6,258 nt of DNA from an uncultured Treponema sp. (GCA_937902445.1 CALELJ010000156.1:1-6258), one strand, 5' to 3'. Counted from the first letter of the stretch, positions 1-6,258 are shown. Notes: generated from the letters alone by a model not told the origin. Made by a program: numbers and translations.

Positions 1-20
1 TAGTTTGTAGTTCATCTCAA

Positions 21-49
21 TTAACTAACTTTGTAATAGAACGTATAAA
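21..49 (+). promoter_or_regulatory. Candidate sigma-70-type promoter for the + strand gene pair
   Basis: A TTAACT hexamer at 21-26 (4 of 6 matches to TTGACA) lies 17 bases upstream of TATAAA at 44-49 (5 of 6 matches to TATAAT). Transcription would begin near position 56, giving a leader of roughly 20-25 bases before the ATG at 79. The surrounding 78 bases are AT-rich and contain stop codons in the frame of the downstream gene, which fits a non-coding leader. AT-rich DNA yields such matches by chance, so this is only a candidate. Confidence 0.35.
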
Positions 50-78
50 CTCATACGGCATAACACTAATTAATTCTT

Positions 79-714
79 ATGCCTCAACAGAATGTGGCTG
101 CCCTATTACTTGTACAACACATAATGATTTTGTTTTTGATAGTAGTCTCGGTTGTCTTTGTTTTCATTTTTGACATGCTTGTATCTTCATTGCGTGCCCA
201 GAATATTTCTTTCAATAAGCCTATTTTTTCTGAAAATGAAATCAGGGTTAAACCTTCGTTGATGGAAACTTATGATAAGATTGATGATAAAAAGGCAATC
301 GTCATGTGTTCACCAAAGAAAGAAATTTCTGAAAAAAGATTCAACTATGATGGACCAAAGAACTGTGCTCTTTTTACATCTATGACTGAAACCGAGCATG
401 ACTGCAAGTATGGATGCATCGGTTTTGGTGATTGTGTCAGTGCTTGTTCAAGAAATGCCATTCAAGTTATAAATGGTACTGCAGTTGTGAATTCTCTTTG
501 CAATGGTTGCGGAAAATGTATTGCTGTTTGTCCAAAGAAAATCATTAAGCTTGTTCCGCTTTCAACAAAGAATGCTGTATTGTGTTCCGCTGAATTTACA
601 GAAAAATCTGGATGCTCGGAATATCTTAAGGAAAGTGAAATTGAATCAGATTCTGCAGGCGGTGCGCTTTCTGATAAAATACTTTCTTTTTTCAGCTTTG
701 GAAAAAATAATTGA
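79..714 (+). CDS. Small membrane-anchored RnfB-like 4Fe-4S ferredoxin-domain protein
   Basis: This 211-residue protein has a strongly hydrophobic segment at residues 7-38, likely one N-terminal membrane anchor with the rest in the cytoplasm. Two cluster motifs follow: C109-x3-C113-x5-C119-x3-C123 and C141-x2-C144-x2-C147-x3-C151-Pro. Together they should hold two [4Fe-4S] clusters. The text around the first motif (KYGCIGFGDCVSAC), the preceding YDGPKNC and the following KIIKLVP resemble RnfB, the ferredoxin subunit of the Rnf ferredoxin:NAD+ oxidoreductase. RnfB normally also carries an N-terminal CxxC cluster domain (LPGANCGGCG type) between anchor and ferredoxin, plus a further C-terminal ferredoxin pair in clostridial forms. 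Both are absent here. Additional cysteines are C77, C96, C169 and C179. The proline usual after the last cysteine of motif 1 is Ser124. An in-frame stop at 67-69 limits upstream extension, but no Shine-Dalgarno is visible before ATG 79 or ATG 124 (Met16), so the start is uncertain. A role as an electron carrier is inferred; membership of a complete Rnf complex is not supported by the neighbours visible here. Confidence 0.8.
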   Translation: MPQQNVAALLLVQHIMILFLIVVSVVFVFIFDMLVSSLRAQNISFNKPIFSENEIRVKPSLMETYDKIDDKKAIVMCSPKKEISEKRFNYDGPKNCALFTSMTETEHDCKYGCIGFGDCVSACSRNAIQVINGTAVVNSLCNGCGKCIAVCPKKIIKLVPLSTKNAVLCSAEFTEKSGCSEYLKESEIESDSAGGALSDKILSFFSFGKNN

Positions 715-740
715 GGATTTCATTTTTTTACAGAAAGAAC

Positions 741-746
741 AGGGGG
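741..746 (+). promoter_or_regulatory. Strong Shine-Dalgarno site for the GH57-like gene
   Basis: AGGGGG at 741-746 ends 6 bases before the ATG at 753. It is the strongest ribosome-binding site in the window and fixes the start of the GH57-like gene. The N-terminus from that ATG also aligns residue for residue with the start of archaeal 4-alpha-glucanotransferase. Confidence 0.8.
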
Positions 747-752
747 TAGATT

Positions 753-2735
753 ATGAGCCAGATAAATGTTTGTCTTGAACTTGCTGCTGACATTGCTTCA
801 GGTAAAGATCAAAGCCTTCTTGAAGATAATTACCAGAAAGTTTTTAAAGGCGCACTGACATTTTTATATTCTCATCCTGATTTTTACCTTTCCATTGCTT
901 TTACAGGTCCTCAGCTTGACTACTATGAAAGAAAACATCCTGAATCGATTGAGCTTTTAAAAGATCTTCTCGACAGAAAACAGATAGAAATAATCGGCGG
1001 AGGTTATTATGCTCCGGTTTTTCCATTGATCAATTCCACTGACAGACTTGGACAGATTGAAAAAATGTCCTTGTCCATCAGATCATCATTGGGAAAATGT
1101 CCTTACGGAATGTATCTTTTTGGAAATATCTGGGATCCAATGCTTGTAATGTCATTTTACTCAAGCGGAATGGATTACGTGTTCCTTGACAGCTCCCTTG
1201 TTCCACAGAAGTATCTGAAGTGTCTTCCGCTTATTTCAAGTGAACAGGGAAAGAGCATTAAAATTCTTCCTACATATAAAAATCTTCTTCCGGATACAAC
1301 GGAAAACAAGAAGGATTGGACAAGACGCCTTATTAAATTTCATGAAAAAAACAGGCGGTCTGAAGATGATGCTTCTTTGATTTCCATTTCCATAGATTTT
1401 GAATATTTTGAAAAACTGTTGTCCTGTGGTTTCTGGAACAGTGTTTTTGATTTTGTTCTGGATTCAAATTTTCAGGAGAAGGCTCTTGATTTTGTCCTTC
1501 CATATGAATATTTGAAGTCTTCAAAGACATGCATCAGCGCCTATGTTCCTTCAGGTATGGAATGGGACATTGCAAAGTGGGCTACTTCACCTTATGAAAT
1601 GTGCGAGAATGAAAGTCATTTTCCTTTGACGATCCATGACTATCTTGATCTGTATCCCCAGAACAAACGCCTTTATGAACGGATGCTCTATATCAGCATG
1701 CTTAACTGCCAGTGCAAGGGTGGGGATAAAGTTAGAAAACTTTCAGCAATGCAGAATCTTTGGAATGCCCAAAGTGGTGTTAATATCGTTTCCTATCCGC
1801 TTGGCCTGCCTGCCGTTGCCCAGAAAAGGCAGGATGCCTATAGGTCTTTGAATGAGGCTGAACGATATGTCCGTGATGCCGCAAAGAAATTCAAGGAATC
1901 TTTGACTTCCTACGACTACAATGGAGATGGTTTGGATGAATATGTTGCCTTCATGGAGAAATACAACGCAGTTGTGACCTTGAAAGGTGGACAGGTCAGG
2001 GACTTTAATCTCATGAAATCTAGTTCCAACTATGCGACAAGTCTTTCTGGCATTGAAAAATACGACGGCTTCCAGGATAACTATATCCGTGGTCTTTTCG
2101 TTGAACATCTTGGTGAATCAAAAGATCTTAAACAGTATCTTGATGACAATCATGTTGTCACTCCGATGTTTTCTGAAACAATGTTCCGTGTAAAAAAACT
2201 TGAGAACAAGAGAAAAGAAATTTTCCTTGAAGGTGACGGGTTATTTTCAGACAGTAAAATTCCTGTGACTCTCAGGAAAAACATCACTTTCACCCAGTCC
2301 GGCATAAATGTTCAGTACATTTTGAAAAATGAAAGTGAAGAGGAACTTAATGCCTTCTTTGCAGTTGAACTTAATTTTGCCCAGACAAGATTTGACAAGA
2401 ATTATGCCTGCGGAGAACAGTACAGTGCTGAGGTTGTTCATGGTGAAGAACGAAGGATTTTTGACCGCAAGAAGAAATTTGTATTCAACAGCGGAATAAG
2501 TTTCATCCAGGTAAAGGATGAGGCTGACAAAAGAAATTTTGTCATAGAACCAAATGAAGATTCAGGTCTTGTCTGTTCCCTTGTTGGCTTTAAAAGACCA
2601 TGTACAAAAATGGAAAGTGTTGACGAAATTTCAAAGACATTGATTACAAGTCTTTTCTGGAATATAAGTCTTGCACCTGGAATGGAAAAAGAAAAATCAA
2701 TAGTACTTTCCGTTGTTCCGGTAAAAAAACAGTAA
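753..2735 (+). CDS. GH57 / 4-alpha-glucanotransferase-like protein, probable pseudoenzyme
   Basis: The 660-residue protein matches the architecture and length of the 659-residue Thermococcus litoralis 4-alpha-glucanotransferase (compared from memory). It has a GH57 barrel (about 1-300), a helical central DUF1925-type domain (about 300-380) and a beta-rich DUF1926-type C-terminal domain (about 390-655). Collinear blocks include QIEI (77-80), the DRLxQIE block (97-103), RLYERMLYIS (306-315), SYDYNGDGLDEY (386-397) and FFAVELNFA (535-543). The active site is altered. The N-terminal HNHQP motif is replaced (Ala11 and Asp13 at the two histidines), and the nucleophile Glu123 of WLTERVW corresponds to Gly124 in YLFGNIW. 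The acid/base Asp is kept as Asp215 in SIDFEYF, as are Glu79 and Glu217. Family members normally transfer or hydrolyse alpha-1,4-glucans by a retaining mechanism; without the nucleophile this one probably does not. No signal peptide is visible, so it should be cytoplasmic. It lies 38 bases after the RnfB-like gene on the same strand, so cotranscription is likely. A regulatory, glucan-binding or scaffold role is inferred. The fold assignment is firm; the function is unknown. Confidence 0.85.
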   Translation: MSQINVCLELAADIASGKDQSLLEDNYQKVFKGALTFLYSHPDFYLSIAFTGPQLDYYERKHPESIELLKDLLDRKQIEIIGGGYYAPVFPLINSTDRLGQIEKMSLSIRSSLGKCPYGMYLFGNIWDPMLVMSFYSSGMDYVFLDSSLVPQKYLKCLPLISSEQGKSIKILPTYKNLLPDTTENKKDWTRRLIKFHEKNRRSEDDASLISISIDFEYFEKLLSCGFWNSVFDFVLDSNFQEKALDFVLPYEYLKSSKTCISAYVPSGMEWDIAKWATSPYEMCENESHFPLTIHDYLDLYPQNKRLYERMLYISMLNCQCKGGDKVRKLSAMQNLWNAQSGVNIVSYPLGLPAVAQKRQDAYRSLNEAERYVRDAAKKFKESLTSYDYNGDGLDEYVAFMEKYNAVVTLKGGQVRDFNLMKSSSNYATSLSGIEKYDGFQDNYIRGLFVEHLGESKDLKQYLDDNHVVTPMFSETMFRVKKLENKRKEIFLEGDGLFSDSKIPVTLRKNITFTQSGINVQYILKNESEEELNAFFAVELNFAQTRFDKNYACGEQYSAEVVHGEERRIFDRKKKFVFNSGISFIQVKDEADKRNFVIEPNEDSGLVCSLVGFKRPCTKMESVDEISKTLITSLFWNISLAPGMEKEKSIVLSVVPVKKQ

Positions 2736-2746
2736 CAACGGATTTT
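2709..2746 (+). terminator. Hairpin plus T-run at the end of the GH57-like gene
   Basis: TCCGTTGTT at 2709-2717 is perfectly complementary to AACAACGGA at 2734-2742, forming a 9-bp stem with a 16-base loop followed directly by TTTT (2743-2746). The stop codon TAA (2733-2735) overlaps the base of the loop and the descending arm. This resembles an intrinsic terminator for the + strand transcript, though the loop is long, the stem only moderately GC-rich and the T-run short. It also lies 26 bases past the stop of the converging - strand gene. In that direction no U-run follows the stem, so two-way action is less likely. Confidence 0.45.
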
Positions 2747-2767
2747 GAAGACCAGGAAACTTTTGCA

Positions 2768-3853
2768 CTATCTTCCGTGAAGTTTTTTGACGATTACCTT
2801 GTAATAAAAGGCACGTAAATTCTCCACGGCTGTATAAAGTCTGTAATCGGTTTTGTTCAGCACTGCATCAAAACTTCCTGGCCGATGGATGTTTTTCCCG
2901 CCAAAGCCAGTCTTGAAAAGATACAATCCATGCATCGGATGGTTCTCATCGTCTGTAGGAGGCATTCCGTAAAAGTCATAGGTGAGGCATCCGTATTGCC
3001 TTGCATCCTGAATTGCATTCCACTGAAGAAGGTAGGCCGGCATAAGGTTTCTTTTTATGTTTCCGCTTGCACCATACAGGTAAACGGCTTCTCCCGGGAT
3101 GTCTTCAGTTCCGCAGAAAAGGGTAATGATACCGGCAAGGTAATCATCCTCGTGCTTTGCAAGATATAAAGTTACCTTCACATTGTCAGCTTTTGCCTTT
3201 TCTGACTGTGATGAAAGCTGCAGAAGGTCTTCATAATATTTTTTTGAGTGAAACTGAACTCCGTCACGCTGGCTTGTCTGCTGGAAAAGGGAATAGAAAT
3301 TCTCAAATGCCTCATGAAAACCTTCGTCTCCATAAGTAAATTTATGTACTTCAACACCTTTTTTTGAAGCAAGTTTTATGTTGTAACGCCACTTGCTTTT
3401 CATTGCAGACAACAACTGTTCGTCAGTTTTCTTATCTTGATTTTCAACTAACGAAAGTACGGTAGTATCCGGTGGCTGAATGTTTGATTTCGGCTTTTTT
3501 AGGCAAGAACTACCGTTTGTTAGTGTAAATTTCTGCACATATTCATCACGTTTAGAAGGTGTTTCAAAGTCCATGGCAGGATCAAAACGAATGCAGAAGG
3601 TATTTGAAGGAAGCTGTGGTTTGATTGCCGCTGAAAGTTCCGAAAGTCTTTTCTCCAGGTCCTGTATAGAATCCATTTCTCCGGAACATTCAGGTGCCAT
3701 GGGAATATAGGCAATGGATACTTTTTTGTATTTCAAATTCAACTGACGGATGAGTACGCTATATGTGGTTTCGCCTGCTTTTACCGGGCAGCTTTTCCAG
3801 CCGTGATTGCCTTTGAATTCTGCCCAGAAAGAACTTTGAAGAAATCGTTTCAT
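2768..3853 (-). CDS. FemAB-family peptidoglycan interpeptide-bridge aminoacyltransferase
   Basis: This 361-residue protein has the hallmarks of FemABX-type transferases, which move an amino acid from aminoacyl-tRNA onto the third-position side chain of the peptidoglycan stem peptide, on a lipid-linked precursor at the inner face of the membrane. The N-terminal FLQSSFWAEFK (4-14) is the typical opening. Other family blocks are FCIRFDP (86-92), KSKWRYNIKLASKKGVEV (152-169), YLYGASGN (258-265), YDFYGMPP (292-299) and GLYLFKTGFGG (309-319). The two GNAT-like halves are present. The long coiled-coil arm of Staphylococcus FemA is not evident, so it is closer in size to FemX or to single-addition enzymes. 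Treponemal peptidoglycan is reported to contain ornithine and glycine, so glycine transfer onto ornithine is a plausible reaction if the host is a treponeme; the amino acid used cannot be read from sequence. The gene starts within the stop codon of metG (TGATG) and is probably translationally coupled to it. It ends tail to tail with the GH57-like gene. Confidence 0.88.
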   Translation of the reverse strand: MKRFLQSSFWAEFKGNHGWKSCPVKAGETTYSVLIRQLNLKYKKVSIAYIPMAPECSGEMDSIQDLEKRLSELSAAIKPQLPSNTFCIRFDPAMDFETPSKRDEYVQKFTLTNGSSCLKKPKSNIQPPDTTVLSLVENQDKKTDEQLLSAMKSKWRYNIKLASKKGVEVHKFTYGDEGFHEAFENFYSLFQQTSQRDGVQFHSKKYYEDLLQLSSQSEKAKADNVKVTLYLAKHEDDYLAGIITLFCGTEDIPGEAVYLYGASGNIKRNLMPAYLLQWNAIQDARQYGCLTYDFYGMPPTDDENHPMHGLYLFKTGFGGKNIHRPGSFDAVLNKTDYRLYTAVENLRAFYYKVIVKKLHGR

Positions 3854-3867
3854 CAGTGAATGTCACC
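3851..3867 (-). promoter_or_regulatory. Coupled stop/start and ribosome-binding site between metG and the FemAB gene
   Basis: Read on the - strand, the metG stop TGA (3855-3853) and the FemAB start ATG (3853-3851) share one base as TGATG. A moderate Shine-Dalgarno, GGTGA (3867-3863), lies inside the last codons of metG, 9 bases before the start. The arrangement favours re-initiation by ribosomes finishing metG, so the two proteins should be made from one message. Confidence 0.7.
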
Positions 3868-6225
3868 GTTAACTGTCTTTACAGTCTTGAGGACTTTGCC
3901 GTCTACTGTAAGGTTTACACCACCGACTGTAACGTTGTTGTTTACTGCCTTGATCTCAATTGCAAAGAAATCATCTGCTGTAATTTCAGCAGGTTTTTCA
4001 GCATTTACATCAGCGCCTTCAAGGATGACTTTTGTTCCAGGAACTGCCCATGGAGCTTCCAATGGCTCAACGCAGTCTTTTCCGTCTGCATCCTTATAGT
4101 CTGCCGCAAGAAGCATGCCGTGGCTTTCGATTCCGCGCATCTTTCTTGGTGCAAGGTTGTATGCAAGGATGATGTTCTTTCCAAGAAGATCTTCCGGCTT
4201 AAGGTAGTCGCGGAGGCCGCTCTGGATGATGCGTTCTGTTCCTGTTCCGTCGTCAAGAGTCTCAACGTATAGCTTGTCGCTTTCAGGATTGTTTTCAACC
4301 TTCAGGATCTTTGCTACGCGAAGTTCAATCTTGCTGTTGAAGTGGGCTGGCATCTGTTCATTTGGAAGTACGACAGGTTCAGCCTTTGCTTTCTTTTCCT
4401 TTTTCTTGCTGTCTTTCTTTTTGTCGTCTCCGCGGTCGCTCTGCTTTCCTGCAAACTTTGTGCGGAATGCTTCCATGCCTTTCTGATCGAGAGGTGTGAA
4501 GAATACTTCAGTTGTTCCGACTGTAGAAAGTCCTGTTGTTTCGCCAAGGTTGTTCCAGTTGAGCTTGATTCCGTCTGATTCCTTTCCAAAATCCCCGTCG
4601 TTGAAATGAGGTTCTGAAATTTCCTTTCCAAAGTATGACATGATTTTTTCAGCATACTGAGGCATGTAAGGATGAACCATGATCATAAGGTCCTTGATCA
4701 TATATGCAAGGGTGTGGAGAAGTTTTTCTGCACGTGCAGGATCCGTATCCTTTGTCTTCCAAGGTTCCGTATCCTGGAATGCCTTGTTTCCGATGTCAGA
4801 AATTTCAAAAATCTGATGGAAGGCATCCTTCAGGTTTGCCCATTCAAGGTTTTCAGTAACCTTTGCTTCAAGTTCCTTTACACGTGCCCAGATTTCCTCG
4901 TCGATAGGGGAATCCGGAATCTTTGAGTCGTAGTACTTCTGGATGAAGAGGAGGGTACGGTTTACAAGGTTGCCGAGGTTTCCGATGAGTTCTCCGTTGA
5001 GCCTCTCGCGGAATTCTTTCCATGTAAACTGGTAGTCCTGTTTTTCCGGTCTGTTGTAGAAAATGTAGAATCTCCATGCGTCGGCAGGAATTCCTGTTTC
5101 AATTGCGTCTGTTCCGAATACGCCGACTCCACGGCTCTTTGAGAACTTGTCGTTTTCGTAGTTCAGGTATTCTGTTGAACTCATGTGGAAAAGCTTTGTC
5201 CAGTTGCGGCCTGAGCCCATCAATGTGCAAGGGAAAATTACCGTGTGGAACGGAATATTGTCCTTTCCGATGAACTGGAAAAGTTCTACTGGTTTCTTTT
5301 CTGTGCAGAGACTTCCTGAACCTGCAGAAGCTTCTTCCGGCAGCCACCATGTTCTCCAGTCGAATGAAGGTTTTGATTCCTTTATGAGCTCATCTGCAAG
5401 CTGTTTTGTGATTGAAATATATCCGATAGGTGCATTGAACCAGACGTAGAAAACCTTGTCTTCAAAGCCTTCTCGTGGAACTGGAATTCCCCATTTAAGG
5501 TCGCGTGTGATTGCGCGTTCGATGAGGCCGTCGCGGATCCAGGCCTTTGTCATGTTGATGGCGTTGTCAGACCATTTTCCATCTACTGAAGTCTTGCTTA
5601 CATAGTCGTCAAGGTTTTTGCTGATTGACGGAAGGTCGATGTAAAGATGCTTCGTGTCGCGGATTTCAGGAGTAGCGCCACAAACGGAACATCTTGGGTT
5701 TTTGAGTTCCACAGGTTCAAGTAGGGAACCACAGCCGTCACACTGGTCACCGCGTGCATCCTCGTAGCCGCATTTAGGACATGTTCCGTTTACATAGCGG
5801 TCGGCAAGATAGCGTGCGCATTTAGGGCAGTAAAGCTGCTGGTTTGAGTGTTCCTTTATGAAACCGTTCTTTTCAAGATCCTTGTAAAGGTTCTGTGTGA
5901 TTTCTGTACACTGGTCGTTTGATGTGCGGCCAAACATGTCGGCGTCAATCTTGAACCAGTCATAGATTTTTTTGTGCTCATTGTAATAGTAATCGCAAAG
6001 TTCGCGAGGAGTTTTGTTTTCCTGGAGAGCACGGGTTTCTGTAGCCGTTCCGTATTCGTCTGTACCGAAAATGTACATTGTTTCATATCCGCGGCTTCTG
6101 CAAAAACGTGCATAGACATCTGCGGAAAGCATCTGTATGAGGTTTCCAAGGTGTGGAATGTTGTTAACGTAAGGGAGTGCCGATGTAACAAGGCGTCTTG
6201 TATTCTTAATCTTAATGTTTTCCAT
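3853..6225 (-). CDS. metG: Methionyl-tRNA synthetase with C-terminal tRNA-binding domain
   Basis: The enzyme attaches methionine to initiator and elongator tRNA-Met using ATP, in the cytoplasm. This 790-residue class I synthetase shows TSALPYVNNIPHLGN (14-28) with the HIGH-equivalent His25-Leu-Gly-Asn28, and KFSKS (360-364) as the KMSKS loop. The connective insert holds four CxxC pairs (C133/136, C149/152, C162/165, C179/182), enough for two zinc knuckles. Anticodon-domain residues equivalent to E. coli Asn391, Arg395 and Trp461 are visible as Asn419, Arg423 and Trp489. A lysine-rich linker (about 595-615) leads to a Trbp111/EMAPII-like OB-fold domain (about 626-735) containing ELRVAKILKVENNPESDKLY (634-653) and NLAPRKMRGIESHGMLLAA (690-708). 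That domain typically aids tRNA binding and dimerisation. A tail of about 55 residues (736-790) extends beyond it. The start is secure: the next Met (residue 32) lies beyond the HIGH-equivalent motif. No Shine-Dalgarno precedes it. The gene is first in a two-gene unit with the FemAB gene. Confidence 0.98.
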   Translation of the reverse strand: MENIKIKNTRRLVTSALPYVNNIPHLGNLIQMLSADVYARFCRSRGYETMYIFGTDEYGTATETRALQENKTPRELCDYYYNEHKKIYDWFKIDADMFGRTSNDQCTEITQNLYKDLEKNGFIKEHSNQQLYCPKCARYLADRYVNGTCPKCGYEDARGDQCDGCGSLLEPVELKNPRCSVCGATPEIRDTKHLYIDLPSISKNLDDYVSKTSVDGKWSDNAINMTKAWIRDGLIERAITRDLKWGIPVPREGFEDKVFYVWFNAPIGYISITKQLADELIKESKPSFDWRTWWLPEEASAGSGSLCTEKKPVELFQFIGKDNIPFHTVIFPCTLMGSGRNWTKLFHMSSTEYLNYENDKFSKSRGVGVFGTDAIETGIPADAWRFYIFYNRPEKQDYQFTWKEFRERLNGELIGNLGNLVNRTLLFIQKYYDSKIPDSPIDEEIWARVKELEAKVTENLEWANLKDAFHQIFEISDIGNKAFQDTEPWKTKDTDPARAEKLLHTLAYMIKDLMIMVHPYMPQYAEKIMSYFGKEISEPHFNDGDFGKESDGIKLNWNNLGETTGLSTVGTTEVFFTPLDQKGMEAFRTKFAGKQSDRGDDKKKDSKKKEKKAKAEPVVLPNEQMPAHFNSKIELRVAKILKVENNPESDKLYVETLDDGTGTERIIQSGLRDYLKPEDLLGKNIILAYNLAPRKMRGIESHGMLLAADYKDADGKDCVEPLEAPWAVPGTKVILEGADVNAEKPAEITADDFFAIEIKAVNNNVTVGGVNLTVDGKVLKTVKTVNGDIH

Positions 6226-6234
6226 AATGTTTCT

Positions 6235-6240
6235 ATTATA
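6235..6240 (-). promoter_or_regulatory. Candidate -10 element just upstream of metG
   Basis: On the - strand a perfect TATAAT occupies 6240-6235, with only 9 bases between it and the metG ATG (6225-6223). Initiation at the usual distance would leave a leader of about 2-3 bases. A matching -35 hexamer at 17-base spacing would fall at or beyond the window end and cannot be judged. The hexamer may be a chance match in AT-rich DNA, with the real promoter outside the window. Confidence 0.3.
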
Positions 6241-6258
6241 TGAAAAAAATTGTTGGAT

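Noticed and set aside
386..549. Possibility that the RnfB-like gene is a broken fragment of a longer gene.
   Set aside because: The frame is open from a plausible start to a natural stop, both cluster motifs are complete, and the next gene follows with a proper ribosome site. No missing domain is visible in other frames nearby, although upstream sequence is limited to 78 bases.
702..729. A-run (702-707) and T-run (723-729) between the RnfB-like and GH57-like genes that could pair as a hairpin with a T tail.
   Set aside because: The stem would be only A-T pairs with no GC core, and the T-run is part of the stem rather than after it. A terminator here would also separate two closely spaced genes; at most it is a weak attenuator.
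1743..2108. Minus-strand open frame of 121 codons within the GH57-like gene.
   Set aside because: It is antisense to a region that aligns with the conserved central and C-terminal domains of the family; no recognisable domain or start signal.
3856..4272. Long + strand open frame (138 codons) opposite the 3' end of metG.
   Set aside because: It lies wholly antisense to conserved synthetase domain sequence, has no ribosome site, and its composition (Cys/Val/Phe-rich) is what the reverse of such codons gives.
4383..4432. Pyrimidine-rich tract on the + strand that might suggest a simple repeat or regulatory tract.
   Set aside because: It is the complement of AAA/AAG lysine codons encoding the flexible linker before the tRNA-binding domain of MetRS.
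6240..6258. ATG at 6240-6242 on the + strand opening a possible divergent reading frame (M K K I V G) running off the window.
   Set aside because: Only six codons are visible, no Shine-Dalgarno precedes it, and only 14 bases would separate it from the metG start codon. The MKK-like opening is easily produced by AT-rich DNA.

Overview
The window reads as ordinary chromosomal DNA from an AT-rich anaerobic bacterium, most likely a treponeme-like spirochaete. That assignment is an inference from protein resemblance recalled from memory: a methionyl-tRNA synthetase with a fused C-terminal tRNA-binding domain, a compact FemAB-type peptidoglycan amino-acid transferase, a GH57/4-alpha-glucanotransferase-like protein and an RnfB-like ferredoxin. 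No database search was possible, and the genus is not proven.

There are four genes in two converging pairs. On the + strand, positions 79-714 encode a small membrane-anchored RnfB-like 4Fe-4S protein. It is followed after 38 bases by a 660-residue GH57-type protein (753-2735). A candidate sigma-70-like promoter (21-49) precedes the pair, and a hairpin followed by T residues (2709-2746) sits over the end of the second gene. On the - strand, metG (6225-3853) is followed by a FemAB-family gene (3853-2768); the two share one base in a TGATG stop/start. The pairs meet tail to tail with 32 bases between stop codons. There is no non-coding stretch over 300 bases, and I saw no RNA genes, mobile elements, CRISPR arrays or long repeats.

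The - strand pair joins a tRNA-charging enzyme to a probable tRNA-dependent amino-acid transferase of cell-wall synthesis. The + strand pair is stranger. The GH57 protein aligns along its whole length with archaeal 4-alpha-glucanotransferase but has lost the catalytic nucleophile and the N-terminal histidine motif, so it looks like a pseudoenzyme. Its partner looks like a cut-down RnfB that keeps the membrane anchor and one two-cluster ferredoxin module but lacks the usual N-terminal cluster domain and the C-terminal ferredoxin repeats. This pair is the best candidate in the window for something undescribed, possibly a redox-linked or polysaccharide-sensing function, but that function is only inferred.
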